Source: Acidobacteriaceae bacterium
GTDB lineage: Bacteria; Acidobacteriota; Terriglobia; Bryobacterales; Bryobacteraceae
Direction of reading: 5' to 3'
Assembly: GCA_019240405.1 (NCBI GenBank)
Contig: JAFAYL010000026.1
Location: forward strand, 1 to 64,000
Length of the DNA: 64,000 nucleotides
The notes beneath the pieces were generated by a model. The model was not told where the DNA came from and did not search any database. It was given only the letters and a program-made list of their open reading frames with translations. Positions 38,513 through 47,191 of the stretch are shown in pieces (the stretch's first letter is position 1; the number at the start of each line of letters is the position of its first letter). A program made the translations under genes and the position numbers.

Positions 38513-38545
38513 CTAGCGCGTTCACTTTGCAGAAAAACGCGCTAG
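38513..38545. repeat. Perfect 10-bp inverted repeat
   Basis: CTAGCGCGTT (38513-38522) and AACGCGCTAG (38536-38545) with a 13-nt loop. No T tract follows on either side, so a terminator is unlikely; an operator, recombination site or structured RNA is possible. Confidence 0.5.
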
Positions 38546-38954
38546 TCGGAGATGTGGAGAGTCGATGCAGATCATGTGTGACGGCATAGCGTACGGTCCT
38601 CCCTTGCTCGCGCAGGCGGCATGTGAGACATTTGAACCGCCGTATCGGCTCGATAATCGATAATCATTCGAACAGAACTGCAGCCCCTTTGTGCCAGGGT
38701 CGGCCCGTGTGGAGAGCTTTATCGCAACCCGGCACCGATGAGAGAGCTCGGCCCCGATTGGCCGATTTGGCCTCAATCGCCGGCTATGCTGATCAGCTCA
38801 ACGGCCAGGTACGAGTCAACCGGCTTCCAGGGGACGAGGATCACCATAGGGCAAGCTTAGGGTAAGAGCGGCAACTGCGCCTCACTATTCCACTTGAATA
38901 ACGTTGAGAGATTCCTTGCGGGTTTGTTGACACGTCGAAGGTCCGGGATTGATC

Positions 38955-40076
38955 ATGACTTGTATGCTGCCGCTTATTGCTCAGCTCGTTGCCTTTCTCG
39001 TGGCACTGATCGGCACATTCTTCAAGTGTGTAAAGGAGGATGCCCACGAAAAGCCGCTCCGATCATCGTGGGGCCTGCCTGTCCTCACCAAACCTGGTGT
39101 CTGCATCCTGACTTTGCTGATTGCATCGTTCGTGTCGTCGCTTTGGCTCACCCACGCCTCTTCGAAGGAGATGAGTGATCTAAGAACGAACTTAGCCGCA
39201 GCCAGAGGGGATTTGACCGCGTCTCTGATAGCCGAAAAGGCCTTGAGCCTGCAACTGAAGGGTGCCAACGATGAGATCCAGGCACGTCAATCCGCCGCCC
39301 AGATCGACAACGTAAGTAGATTGAACGAGGTTACGCAGAAACTCGAAAACAGCAGCGATCTCCTTTCAGGACGTATACGCAAACTCTCGCCAGTCCAGTC
39401 ATTCCGCCTGATTCTGTTCTTCGACGGTATGAAGCGGCCTACCCCGTGGTCGGGCGCTACTGACTCTCGGCCATCAGGCGTGCCTTTGCAACCCGGGGAC
39501 TCACCTGGCCTGTATTACGGCATGCTTTGTGGTTCTGGTTCCAGTATCCATTTCAATATGCAGATCTCGTCCCACCCGGATTTGGTTTTTCACTCCATGT
39601 GCGGCCTTACCGAACTGACTGGCGGGGCATGGGGTCTGTCCGTCTACATGAAGCCCGTTTACGAGCAGTGGGTACAAGACAGGCAGGGAATGTTCGCAGA
39701 GTTCGTTGAATCCTCTGAATACAACGCGAACTCGAAAATTGAAGGCCTCACGTTGAATTCCTTTTCGATGACCGGAAAAGGATTTGCCAGCATGGGTATT
39801 GATGAGGCCGGTCCCGTAAGCGCTTTGGCGAGATTCGAGCAAATTCTCCCAAAGTATGTGGGGTTCGGCGTCTCTCCAAATGGTGAACGGCTCGATCCCC
39901 AGCTGATCACGATGTATGGTACACGTGAGCCCGCAGAGGTCGGGGCTATGCGCGCGTTCGCTTTTATTAGGAGCAGTCAATGTCGACTGCGCCCGGAGTG
40001 GCGTGGAATCTCGCGCTACACAGGACAGACAGTGGATGGCCCCGTGATTTTGTCTATATCCCCGTCGCAAAGGTGA
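38955..40076 (+). CDS. Membrane-anchored coiled-coil protein with a large C-terminal domain, unknown function
   Basis: 373 aa from ATG 38955; a TTG two codons earlier is possible. Two transmembrane helices (residues about 4-22 and 46-66) are followed by a coiled coil (70-140; LRTNLAAARGDLTASLIAEK). A C-terminal domain of about 220 residues has FRLILFFDGMKRPTPWSGAT and LITMYGTREPAEVGAMRAFA. The topology resembles a membrane sensor or effector with a soluble head. It is on the same strand as the HTH-ParA pair and the He_PIG membrane protein, but separated by about 800 bp. Not recognised. Confidence 0.55.
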   Translation: MTCMLPLIAQLVAFLVALIGTFFKCVKEDAHEKPLRSSWGLPVLTKPGVCILTLLIASFVSSLWLTHASSKEMSDLRTNLAAARGDLTASLIAEKALSLQLKGANDEIQARQSAAQIDNVSRLNEVTQKLENSSDLLSGRIRKLSPVQSFRLILFFDGMKRPTPWSGATDSRPSGVPLQPGDSPGLYYGMLCGSGSSIHFNMQISSHPDLVFHSMCGLTELTGGAWGLSVYMKPVYEQWVQDRQGMFAEFVESSEYNANSKIEGLTLNSFSMTGKGFASMGIDEAGPVSALARFEQILPKYVGFGVSPNGERLDPQLITMYGTREPAEVGAMRAFAFIRSSQCRLRPEWRGISRYTGQTVDGPVILSISPSQR

Positions 40077-40152
40077 GCCGCCAGGAGCTATGAAGGCGTC
40101 ATCATCCGGGGACACACCGGACGCCGTCGCCACACCCCATCACACCTTTCTT

Positions 40153-40166
40153 ACGAACGTGTTACG
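40153..40166. promoter_or_regulatory. Candidate NikR half-site upstream of nikR
   Basis: GTGTTAC (40159-40165) within CGTGTTACG lies 20 bp before the nikR start. Its reverse complement CGTAACACG is found just upstream of the receptor gene. GTGTTAC/GTAACAC is the half-site type described for Geobacter NikR; no correctly spaced second half is seen here. Confidence 0.35.
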
Positions 40167-40185
40167 CTAATGAAACTATCACGCC

Positions 40186-40614
40186 ATGGGACAGCTAACG
40201 CGTACCGGCATTGCCATCGATGCCGATCTTCTCGACCGCTTTGACCGCTTCATCGCAAAGCAGGGTTACCCGAACAGATCTGAAGCCTTTCGCGACCTCA
40301 TCCGTGACCGTCTCGTGGGCGCTGTAATCGGTTTGCCTGAGGCCCATGTCGTTGGCACGATAACCCTCATTTACGATCATCACTCCCGCCTCCTGCCCGA
40401 CAAGCTGATGGACCTTCAACATAATCATCACGGAGTAATCATCGCTACCACGCACGTGCATCTCGACCACGACACATGCTTGGAAGTGATCGTAGTCAAA
40501 GGCCAAGCCAAACAAGTTCAAAAATTAGCCGACGTGCTCATTGGGACGAAAGGTGTTCGACATGGCCGGCTGGTCATGAGTTCACCCGCCGCCGTTCTCC
40601 CAAAGACGGCATAA
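40186..40614 (+). CDS. nikR: Nickel-responsive transcriptional regulator NikR
   Basis: 142 aa, usual length. N-terminal ribbon-helix-helix (LTRTGIAIDADLLDRFDRF, NRSEAFRDLIRDRL), C-terminal ACT-like nickel domain. The high-affinity Ni ligands are conserved: H90, H92 and C98 in THVHLDHDTCLEV, with H79 in LQHNHHG as the cross-dimer ligand. It represses or activates nickel genes on Ni binding. The receptor gene starts 51 bp downstream, so it is a plausible target. Confidence 0.95.
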   Translation: MGQLTRTGIAIDADLLDRFDRFIAKQGYPNRSEAFRDLIRDRLVGAVIGLPEAHVVGTITLIYDHHSRLLPDKLMDLQHNHHGVIIATTHVHLDHDTCLEVIVVKGQAKQVQKLADVLIGTKGVRHGRLVMSSPAAVLPKTA

Positions 40615-40652
40615 AACATGCCGGGAAGCAATCCATTTACGTGTCCGCCTGC

Positions 40653-40679
40653 GTAACACGTTTACATGGTTCGTAATAC
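40653..40679. promoter_or_regulatory. Candidate NikR site before the TonB-dependent receptor
   Basis: GTAACAC (40653-40659) and GTAATAC (40673-40679) form a direct repeat with a 13-bp gap that spans the receptor's start codon; TTTAC lies upstream. The first element is the exact reverse complement of the site before nikR. Confidence 0.35.
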
Positions 40680-43600
40680 GATTGCGCTCCTTCTCGTCTT
40701 GGCTGCGGCCGCATGTATTTGGGCCTTGGCCGCGGGCAATCTCTCCGGCACCATAAAAGATCTAACCGGCGCTTCTGTCCCCAACGCGCAGATTGCACTA
40801 ACCAATGTCGATCAAAGCACCGAGTTCAAATCTACGTCCGATAACAAGGGCTTCTACTCATTTCCAGCCGTGCCAGTCGGACACTACGATCTGCGGATCG
40901 AATCGCCAGGTTTCGCAACTCAGGAAAAGAAGAACTTGACCGTCGACACTGACGCCGCCCTGCGGGTCGACATCGTGCTTAATGTCGGACAAAGACAGGA
41001 AGTGGTCACCGTCAGCGCTGCTGAAGAAGGACTCGAAACACAGCCCGAGACGGTCGCCACACATCTCGGCGACGTCGTCGGAAGCGCCCAGATTGAAGCC
41101 GTTCCGTTGAACGGCCGCAGTTACACGGATCTTCTCGCGATCCAGCCAGGCGTCAGCCCAGTCACCACCTTAACCCCAACTTCCGTCATTATGGCCGGTG
41201 TCACCGGAACCATCAATCCCTCCGGAGATCTGAACCCGGGCGACGTCTCCATTGATGGCCAGCGCGAGTCCGCCAACGGGTTCATGGTCGACGCGGTTGA
41301 TGTGCAGGAGCATATGAACGGTGGAACCTCCGTAATTCCCAATCTCGATTCCATCCAGGAATTTCGGGTGCTCACCAACAACTTCGATCCCGAGTACGGT
41401 AACTACAACGGCGGCCTGGTCAACGTCATCACGAAATCAGGCACTAATTCGTTTCATGGGGATGCCTTTGAATTCCTGCGCAACACAGATCTCGACGCCA
41501 GAAATTTTTTCGACAGCACGCGGGGCGCATTTCAGCAAAACCAGTTCGGCGGCACCCTCGGCGGCCCTCTCAAGCACGACAAGATCTTCTTTTTCGCCGA
41601 TTACCAAGGAACGCGCACTGTCGAAGGAATCAACTCCGCTGAAACGCAAGTGCCCTCCGTGCAGGATCGCTTGGGAAATCTCAGCGATTTGGCAAGTACA
41701 CTGGCCGGGACCGTCAGTGGTCCCTACACCGCCAGTCTGCTCACCCAAAAGCTAGGCTATCCGGTCTCGGAAGGCGAGCCATACTACACGCCTGGATGTA
41801 CAACCTCGACGACCTGCGTTCTTCCCAATGCGCTCATTCCGATAAGCGCCTGGTCGGCTCCCGCGGTGAATTTACTGAAATATATTCCCGCGCCGAGTAT
41901 CGGAACGAACTTATTCGCCACATCCGCTTATCCCGAAACGGTCCGCGATGACAAAGCCTCGGCCCGCATCGACGCAAACACTCGAATCGGTCAGATCTCC
42001 GCCTACTATTTCATCGACAACTATCGTCTGGACAACCCTTATCCGGGCGCTCAAGGCGGCGCGAGCATCCCAGGTTTTGATGCCCTCACCATCGGTCAAG
42101 CTCAAATGTTCACGATCGCCGGCACCAAGACGCTCAGCGCCACTACGGTCGACGAATTCCACATCGGTTTTATTCGTAACGCAAACGACATCGGTCAGCC
42201 GCATGGCGGTCTGGGAGTTTCGCTCGCGTCGCAAGGCTTCGTAACAGGTGCCGGCACGTCCGGTATTGTCGTCCAGGCGCCTCAATTCGAAGGCGTGGAA
42301 AACATCGTTTTTCCGTCGTTCGTCATGGGTGTTCCCATCACGAACGTGGACCAATGGAATAACACCTTATACATCAGCAACACTGTCTCAAAAGTAATCG
42401 GTGGGCACACCCTCAAATTCGGCGGTCAACTTCACGCCGATCAAGTCAATGAGTATCCCAATGCGACATTTAACGGCACCTTCAATATCGACGGTACCGA
42501 GACCGGGTCCCCGTTCGCCGACTTCCTCCTCGGTTTCCCGAGCAACTTTACGCAGACCTCCGGTCAGAGCTTCTATCTCCGCAACCGCTTTGGCGGAGCT
42601 TTTATACAAGACAGTTGGCGCGTTCGACGCAATCTCACGCTGAATTTGGGGCTCCGCTGGGATCTCATCATGCCTTGGTGGGAGAAATACAACCAGATCC
42701 AAACTGTTGTTCCCGGAGAGCAATCCGTCCTTTATCCGAATGCTATGAACGGCCTCGTTGTTCCCGGCGACCCAGGAATCCCGCCGACTTTATCACCATC
42801 GAAATATCGCAACTTCGCCCCGCGAATGGGTATCGCCTATGCGCCTGATTTTCAGAACCGTTTTCTGAAAGCACTCTTCGGCGATGCGGGAAAAAGCAGT
42901 ATTCGGGCCAGCTACGGACTCTTCTATACCGCATTCCCTGGTCTGACCGCCGGGATTATGTATGGCGTTCCTCCCTATGGCTACAACTACCTGAGCCCCG
43001 AGCCGCCGCTCTTTTCGACGCCCTTCGTCAACTCCGCGAACGGCATCCGAAACGCAGATCCCTTTCCGCTCAACTTTCCGCCGCACGACGTCTCCGCGAG
43101 TACTCCATTCACGGGCTTCGATTTCCCAGCCGTGACGCCCATCAGCGCCGATCCTTATTTCTATTACCGCAACGCTGTTCCTTACACCGAAAACTACATG
43201 TTCTCTATCCAACGGCAAATCTCGAATGCGGCGCTCATCACCGTCAGCTATGTAGGAAATCAAGGCCATCATCTGCTCGTCCTTGTCCCGGAGAATCTGG
43301 GCAACGCTGCCGTGTGCCTAAGTCTCAGCCAGCCAGGTCAAGTCGCGCCTGGAAGCTCAACCTGCGGGCCATTCGGAGAGGACGCTTTGTATACGTCGGC
43401 TTCGGGTCAGGTCCATCATGGCACCCGAGTCGGACTAGGCTCTAACTTCGGATCCATGACTGCCCAAAAAACAGTGGGCAATTCGAATTACAGTGCGCTC
43501 GAAGCAAATCTTCGCCTGGTCACAGGCGCTAGTGGAACGCTGCTCGTTGGTTACACCTTTTCGAAATCGATTGACGATGCTTCCAACCTCGGAGAACAAA

Positions 43601-44199
43601 CGAATCCGCTCAATATGCGTCTGACGCGCGCGCTTTCCTCTTGGGACATGACGCACAATTTCGTAGCGACCTACACCTATGCGTTGCCCTTTGACCGCGT
43701 GTTTCGAAGAAATCGGCTCACCGAAGGCTGGAGCTTGTCCGGCACTACCCGATTCAGCACCGGCTTTCCTGTTACTCTCTTCGATGATTCAGACCGCTCG
43801 CTCCTTGGCACCCTGGGAAACGGCGTAAACAACGAGTTGCTCGATACGCCCGAATACGTCGGCGGGCCGCTCGATACCAATACCAATCCGCGCAACGGAA
43901 AACCCGAATTCAGTCCTGCCGCATTTGCTCCTGAAGCGCTTGGCCAGCTTGGCGACTCCGGCCGCCGCTTCTTTCACGGCCCTGGCATTGAGAACTTCGA
44001 CATCCAACTCTGCAAAACGATCGGCGTGACCGAATCCAAATCGTTCGACATTCGAGTGGAAGCTTTCAACGTTCTCAACCACGCCCAGTTTTATGGCCCG
44101 TCCTCCGTTGACGGCGAAGTAAACGATTCAACCTTCGCAAGGGTTGTTAGCGCAGCAGCGCCGAGATTGCTGCAAGTCGCAGTGAAATTTCATTTCTGA
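40666..44199 (+). CDS. Oar-like TonB-dependent outer-membrane receptor with carboxypeptidase-regulatory domain
   Basis: 1177 aa. Signal peptide (TIALLLVLAAAACIWALAAG); residues 25-110 are a carboxypeptidase-regulatory-like beta-sandwich (GTIKDLTGASVPNAQIALTN). The plug carries VPLNGRSYTDLLAIQPGV and GGLVNVITKSGTNSFHGDAF. The rest is a long beta-barrel ending in a terminal Phe (VAVKFHF), as outer-membrane proteins do. This large Oar/TBDT type is abundant in Acidobacteriota and is often linked to glycans or peptides. Adjacent nikR suggests a nickel-related substrate, which is inference. No Shine-Dalgarno is evident at the ATG. Confidence 0.9.
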   Translation: MVRNTIALLLVLAAAACIWALAAGNLSGTIKDLTGASVPNAQIALTNVDQSTEFKSTSDNKGFYSFPAVPVGHYDLRIESPGFATQEKKNLTVDTDAALRVDIVLNVGQRQEVVTVSAAEEGLETQPETVATHLGDVVGSAQIEAVPLNGRSYTDLLAIQPGVSPVTTLTPTSVIMAGVTGTINPSGDLNPGDVSIDGQRESANGFMVDAVDVQEHMNGGTSVIPNLDSIQEFRVLTNNFDPEYGNYNGGLVNVITKSGTNSFHGDAFEFLRNTDLDARNFFDSTRGAFQQNQFGGTLGGPLKHDKIFFFADYQGTRTVEGINSAETQVPSVQDRLGNLSDLASTLAGTVSGPYTASLLTQKLGYPVSEGEPYYTPGCTTSTTCVLPNALIPISAWSAPAVNLLKYIPAPSIGTNLFATSAYPETVRDDKASARIDANTRIGQISAYYFIDNYRLDNPYPGAQGGASIPGFDALTIGQAQMFTIAGTKTLSATTVDEFHIGFIRNANDIGQPHGGLGVSLASQGFVTGAGTSGIVVQAPQFEGVENIVFPSFVMGVPITNVDQWNNTLYISNTVSKVIGGHTLKFGGQLHADQVNEYPNATFNGTFNIDGTETGSPFADFLLGFPSNFTQTSGQSFYLRNRFGGAFIQDSWRVRRNLTLNLGLRWDLIMPWWEKYNQIQTVVPGEQSVLYPNAMNGLVVPGDPGIPPTLSPSKYRNFAPRMGIAYAPDFQNRFLKALFGDAGKSSIRASYGLFYTAFPGLTAGIMYGVPPYGYNYLSPEPPLFSTPFVNSANGIRNADPFPLNFPPHDVSASTPFTGFDFPAVTPISADPYFYYRNAVPYTENYMFSIQRQISNAALITVSYVGNQGHHLLVLVPENLGNAAVCLSLSQPGQVAPGSSTCGPFGEDALYTSASGQVHHGTRVGLGSNFGSMTAQKTVGNSNYSALEANLRLVTGASGTLLVGYTFSKSIDDASNLGEQTNPLNMRLTRALSSWDMTHNFVATYTYALPFDRVFRRNRLTEGWSLSGTTRFSTGFPVTLFDDSDRSLLGTLGNGVNNELLDTPEYVGGPLDTNTNPRNGKPEFSPAAFAPEALGQLGDSGRRFFHGPGIENFDIQLCKTIGVTESKSFDIRVEAFNVLNHAQFYGPSSVDGEVNDSTFARVVSAAAPRLLQVAVKFHF

Positions 44200-44240
44200 G
44201 CCGCTATGAATCCCGCGTAAGCCTCCCCAGGTCCCGCCGC

Positions 44241-45005
44241 TTAAAACGCCGCTGCCGATTGAATGCCGCTGGCTCCAAGGGCGCATTGCATCCGTTGCAG
44301 TGCGGACTTGTGAATTTGAGAGACACGGCTTTCATTCACCCCGAGAATCTCGCCGATTTCTTTCATGCTTCGATCTTGCTCGTAATAGAGTTGAACGACC
44401 TGCTGATACCGTTCCGGGAGGGTTTTCATCGCCTCGCCAAGCTTTCCCCGCAGCTCCGAGCGCGCGAAAACCTGATCGGGCGCTTGCGCCGACGGACATG
44501 GCGTTTCATTAACCGGCTGGTCTTCTCTATCCGTGCTCCGTAGTTGTAAAGCCGCCAGACCCAAGTTGCGGAAGTCCACCATCAGGCTTTGCCAACGCCG
44601 CGAGCTAAGCCCCATCGCGCTTGCGAGTTCGCTTTGCGTTGGCGTCCGCTGAAGTTTTGCCGTCAAATCTCGCGTCACAGTTTCCAATTGCTTGTGCCGC
44701 TTTCTCAAATCCCGAGAGGCCCAATCGAGCTGCCTCAGGCTGTCGAGAATGGCTCCCCGAATGCGATGTTTCGCGTACGTCGGGAACGGCACAGCCTTAT
44801 CGTCCTGGTATTTCGTTGCCGCATCAAACAAGCCCATCACTCCGGCGTGTACGAGATCGTCCAGCTCTGTGTGAACGGGAAGCGATCTCTGAACGTGAGC
44901 TGCAATCGCCGTTACGAGCGGAAGATGTTCTAAGATCAACTCGTCCCGGCGCGCGTTCTCGTTCTTCGTCTTTTTCGTCGGTGCTGGTTTTGTGGCAGCG
45001 TTCAT
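44241..45005 (-). CDS. FliA/WhiG-type sigma-70 family factor
   Basis: 254 aa from ATG 45005 with AGGAG 7 bp upstream; the frame beyond is excluded. Region 2 is LVTAIAAHVQRSLPVHTELD plus AGVMGLFDAATKYQ, region 3 is RTPTQSELASAMGLSSRRWQ, and region 4 is LPERYQQVVQLYYEQDRSMK with EIGEILGVNESRVSQIHKSA. This layout is that of alternative sigma factors for flagellar or stress regulons. No flagellar or anti-sigma gene lies nearby. It is convergent with the giant receptor gene. Confidence 0.9.
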   Translation of the reverse strand: MNAATKPAPTKKTKNENARRDELILEHLPLVTAIAAHVQRSLPVHTELDDLVHAGVMGLFDAATKYQDDKAVPFPTYAKHRIRGAILDSLRQLDWASRDLRKRHKQLETVTRDLTAKLQRTPTQSELASAMGLSSRRWQSLMVDFRNLGLAALQLRSTDREDQPVNETPCPSAQAPDQVFARSELRGKLGEAMKTLPERYQQVVQLYYEQDRSMKEIGEILGVNESRVSQIHKSALQRMQCALGASGIQSAAAF

Positions 45006-45329
45006 TCGATTTCTCCTGGTGGGGTTTTCTTTGCCCCGTTTGGCTTTCGCCACTTGAAAAAGCACCGGGAACGCCAAGTGCCGGAGCAGGAAAAAATCAG
45101 GAAAAATCGAAAGAAATCGGCGCAGTTAACCGATGTGATTTGAAGAGCTTAAAAGCATCGAGACGCAATGCGTCCCGTTGCAATTAGCCCCGCTTGGGCC
45201 TTTCGGTTTAGGGTGAATTAAGCGGTTTTGTTTCCGAGCGGGTCCCGAAGGGAAACGGGCGCTCCAGTTTGAACCACTACGCGGCGAGACTCGAATTTCG
45301 GCGCGCTTCGTTCGTCGATAAGATTTGCC

Positions 45330-45716
45330 TTAAGTCGCCGCTTCGCGCTCTTTCGGTTCTTTGAAAAGCGTTCGGGCCGTGGCGCCCCCGCCGATCCCGA
45401 GCCCGTACGAGGCAGGGATCGCGCCGCGTCTTCTGAGCTGTTCCACAATTTCCTCGGTTCCGATCAGATCCAGTGCGCTCATATCGAACTGGGACAAGAT
45501 ATGATCTGCAAGCGGCGCCGGCATCTTGCGCGCCCCTTTCAGAACGTTGTGAATTTGAGATTGCGAAACCCCCAACAGCCTGGCGAGCCCCCTTTCCGTA
45601 AATTCGCCGTTTTGGACCCGCCTATTTAAAAACGCAACGACGAGTTTCTTAAGATCCGTGATCGATGTGTGATGCATTCGCGAGCTTGATTCCAATTTGA
45701 AATAGGCTCCCCTCAT
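45330..45716 (-). CDS. XRE-family helix-turn-helix regulator
   Basis: 128 aa; ATG 45716 or, alternatively, ATG 45677 (starting MHHTSITDLKK); neither has a strong Shine-Dalgarno. Residues about 38-75 are a Cro/CI-type HTH (TERGLARLLGVSQSQIHNVL, KGARKMPAPLADHILSQFD). The C-terminal tail ends in a Gly-rich GLGIGGGATARTLF followed by a charged end. Function unknown; it may control the AT-rich gap upstream and the divergent Cys-motif gene. Confidence 0.75.
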   Translation of the reverse strand: MRGAYFKLESSSRMHHTSITDLKKLVVAFLNRRVQNGEFTERGLARLLGVSQSQIHNVLKGARKMPAPLADHILSQFDMSALDLIGTEEIVEQLRRRGAIPASYGLGIGGGATARTLFKEPKEREAAT

Positions 45717-45939
45717 TTCTCGAAGGCCGACTGTATTCCTGAAAACTCTCCCTCATAGTCAAAACCTGATCAAATATATGAGCCCAGGTAATTTGTGGAT
45801 TAAACTGGGGAAAACCCTCGGAAATATTTTAAGAGAATTTCAAAATTATTTCTTGACTATTTTTAAATCGATTATCTTAAAGATCACTGGAGTTTAAAAT
45901 AACGCACCCCAAAAGCTCCAGGCTGGAGAATCACGAAGA
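45717..45939. promoter_or_regulatory. AT-rich divergent intergenic region
   Basis: Markedly AT-rich compared with the surroundings, especially 45760-45900. It contains TTGACT near 45853 followed by TATCTT, and runs of A/T that could be curved DNA. It separates the XRE gene from the Cys-motif gene, so it likely carries both promoters. Confidence 0.45.
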
Positions 45940-46524
45940 ATGGAATGGAGTCGTTCGGAAACACTAGCTTTGGCCCAGCAGTCATGCACGTTTTGTCACG
46001 GCCTCGGATTGAGGTCGGGAAGATCGGGAGAGTCAACCCCTTGCAATTGCGTGTTCCGCGCAATTTTTCGCGCTTGCTATGCGCGTTTCCGCCAGTGCGC
46101 GTCGAAGGAAAAGTACATCAGCCGTGTCTCGCTCGAGGCGAACCCCGGCCGGCAGCGTAAGGCCGTCTGGGGCTTAAAAAATGAGGAATATATGGCTGAT
46201 TTTGTCTTGGTTAGCCGGCGTATTTTGGATGAATATCAATATAAATTATTCAGGTATCATTTTTTATTAGGCGCTGATTGGATTTTATGTTGCCGCAAAC
46301 TGCAAATCGATCGCGGAACTTTCTTTCACGAAGTATACCGCATTCAGCAGAAACTCGGCCGCGCGTTTCGAGAACTGGAGCCCCATGGCCTGTTCCCGGT
46401 CGACGAATATTTCGGCGGCGGGGCTAAAGAGCGGGCGCCGGTTTTGACGCCGTTCAAAGTGACGACTGAGAAGCCGGCCCAGGCTAAGCAGGTACTTCGC
46501 TTCCCAGTGAAACGGGCTGCTTAG
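45940..46524 (+). CDS. Cys-motif protein with helical C-terminal domain, possibly phage-type regulator
   Basis: 194 aa. The N-terminus has CTFCHGLGLR and CNC, a CxxC plus CxC set like a compact zinc site of the DnaJ type, followed by basic helices. Residues 95-165 (SRRILDEYQYKLFRYHFLLG then ADWILCCRKLQIDRGTFFHE) resemble a sigma region-4 or HTH-like domain. Codon use is more AT-rich in the middle than in its neighbours. Together with the sigma factor and XRE gene it may be a small transferred regulatory cluster. Not recognised as a named family. Confidence 0.55.
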   Translation: MEWSRSETLALAQQSCTFCHGLGLRSGRSGESTPCNCVFRAIFRACYARFRQCASKEKYISRVSLEANPGRQRKAVWGLKNEEYMADFVLVSRRILDEYQYKLFRYHFLLGADWILCCRKLQIDRGTFFHEVYRIQQKLGRAFRELEPHGLFPVDEYFGGGAKERAPVLTPFKVTTEKPAQAKQVLRFPVKRAA

Positions 46525-46544
46525 AATCCTCATGTGCCACACCG

Positions 46545-47129
46545 TTACGGGCTGGGGCGATTGCCCCGGCCCGGCGAGTCAAGACCCTCGTCGTGGTGCC
46601 CCTCACCTTTCGTATGCGGCGGCTTGACGAACACATGGTAGGTGACTCCGTCCCACGCATTGTGAATACCTGTGAAGAGCAACACGAGCGATGCAGCCCC
46701 AACTCCAAAGAGCGCCTCGCGCGTGAAAGAGAGCGCCGCGAAAGCCGACAGCGCAAGGATCAGGTACGCCGCCAGCGGGAGCACAGCATAAAACAACCAG
46801 TCCTCGAACTCTGGCTGATATGCCGTTTGTTTTCGCATGCGCCGGATCACGATCACCGTGTAAACTACTCCGCTGACCCCCATGAGACCCCAGAGCGCTG
46901 CCGCGATCACAATCGTTTCCCAAGGCGCGTGCAAAAGCATCGACAACAGCAAAACCGAGCCGAAGTGAACGATCGTCGGCGTCGCAAACGCAGCGCCCGC
47001 GTCAGGGGCTGCGCGTAGACGTGGCCTATCGGCAACCAGCGTCATGACAACAAACTGCAATCCAATCAGCGCGCCCGCAGCCGATCCGGCAATTTCGTAG
47101 AAGCTGTCCCATTTGGCGAGCTCTGCCAT
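46545..47129 (-). CDS. Polytopic membrane protein of unknown function
   Basis: 194 aa. Helices at about residues 10-30, 48-68, 72-95, 112-132 and 138-160. The N-terminus reads FYEIAGSAAGALIGLQFVVM, a pattern common to small uncharacterised inner-membrane proteins. The C-terminal tail is hydrophilic and His/Gly-rich (KGEGHHDEGL). No transport or catalytic motif seen. It is divergent from the ferritin-like gene with about 60 bp between. Confidence 0.65.
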   Translation of the reverse strand: MAELAKWDSFYEIAGSAAGALIGLQFVVMTLVADRPRLRAAPDAGAAFATPTIVHFGSVLLLSMLLHAPWETIVIAAALWGLMGVSGVVYTVIVIRRMRKQTAYQPEFEDWLFYAVLPLAAYLILALSAFAALSFTREALFGVGAASLVLLFTGIHNAWDGVTYHVFVKPPHTKGEGHHDEGLDSPGRGNRPSP

Positions 47130-47191
47130 GTAAGCCCTCCCAGCATTCTATTGGTTTAGCGCTGTGCGAAAAGTACTTTACAATAGAAAGG

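Larger units (their letters stand above)
38136..38954. other. 819-bp mostly non-coding region
   Basis: It holds a perfect 10-bp inverted repeat (38513-38545), a possible small minus-strand gene (38219-38506), and a weathered copy of the sppA 3' end. In that copy CCGTATCGGCTCGA is followed by ATCGATAA at 38641-38664, against CCGTATCGGCTCGAGATTCG at the end of sppA. AACGGCCAGGT near 38808 recalls the diverged repeat. The composition looks like decayed sequence. Confidence 0.4.

Noticed and set aside
33293-38954. Integron cassette array (attC sites)
   Set aside because: The repeats between genes looked attC-like at first, but no paired RYYYAAC/GTTRRRY core sites or integrase are present and one gene is on the opposite strand.
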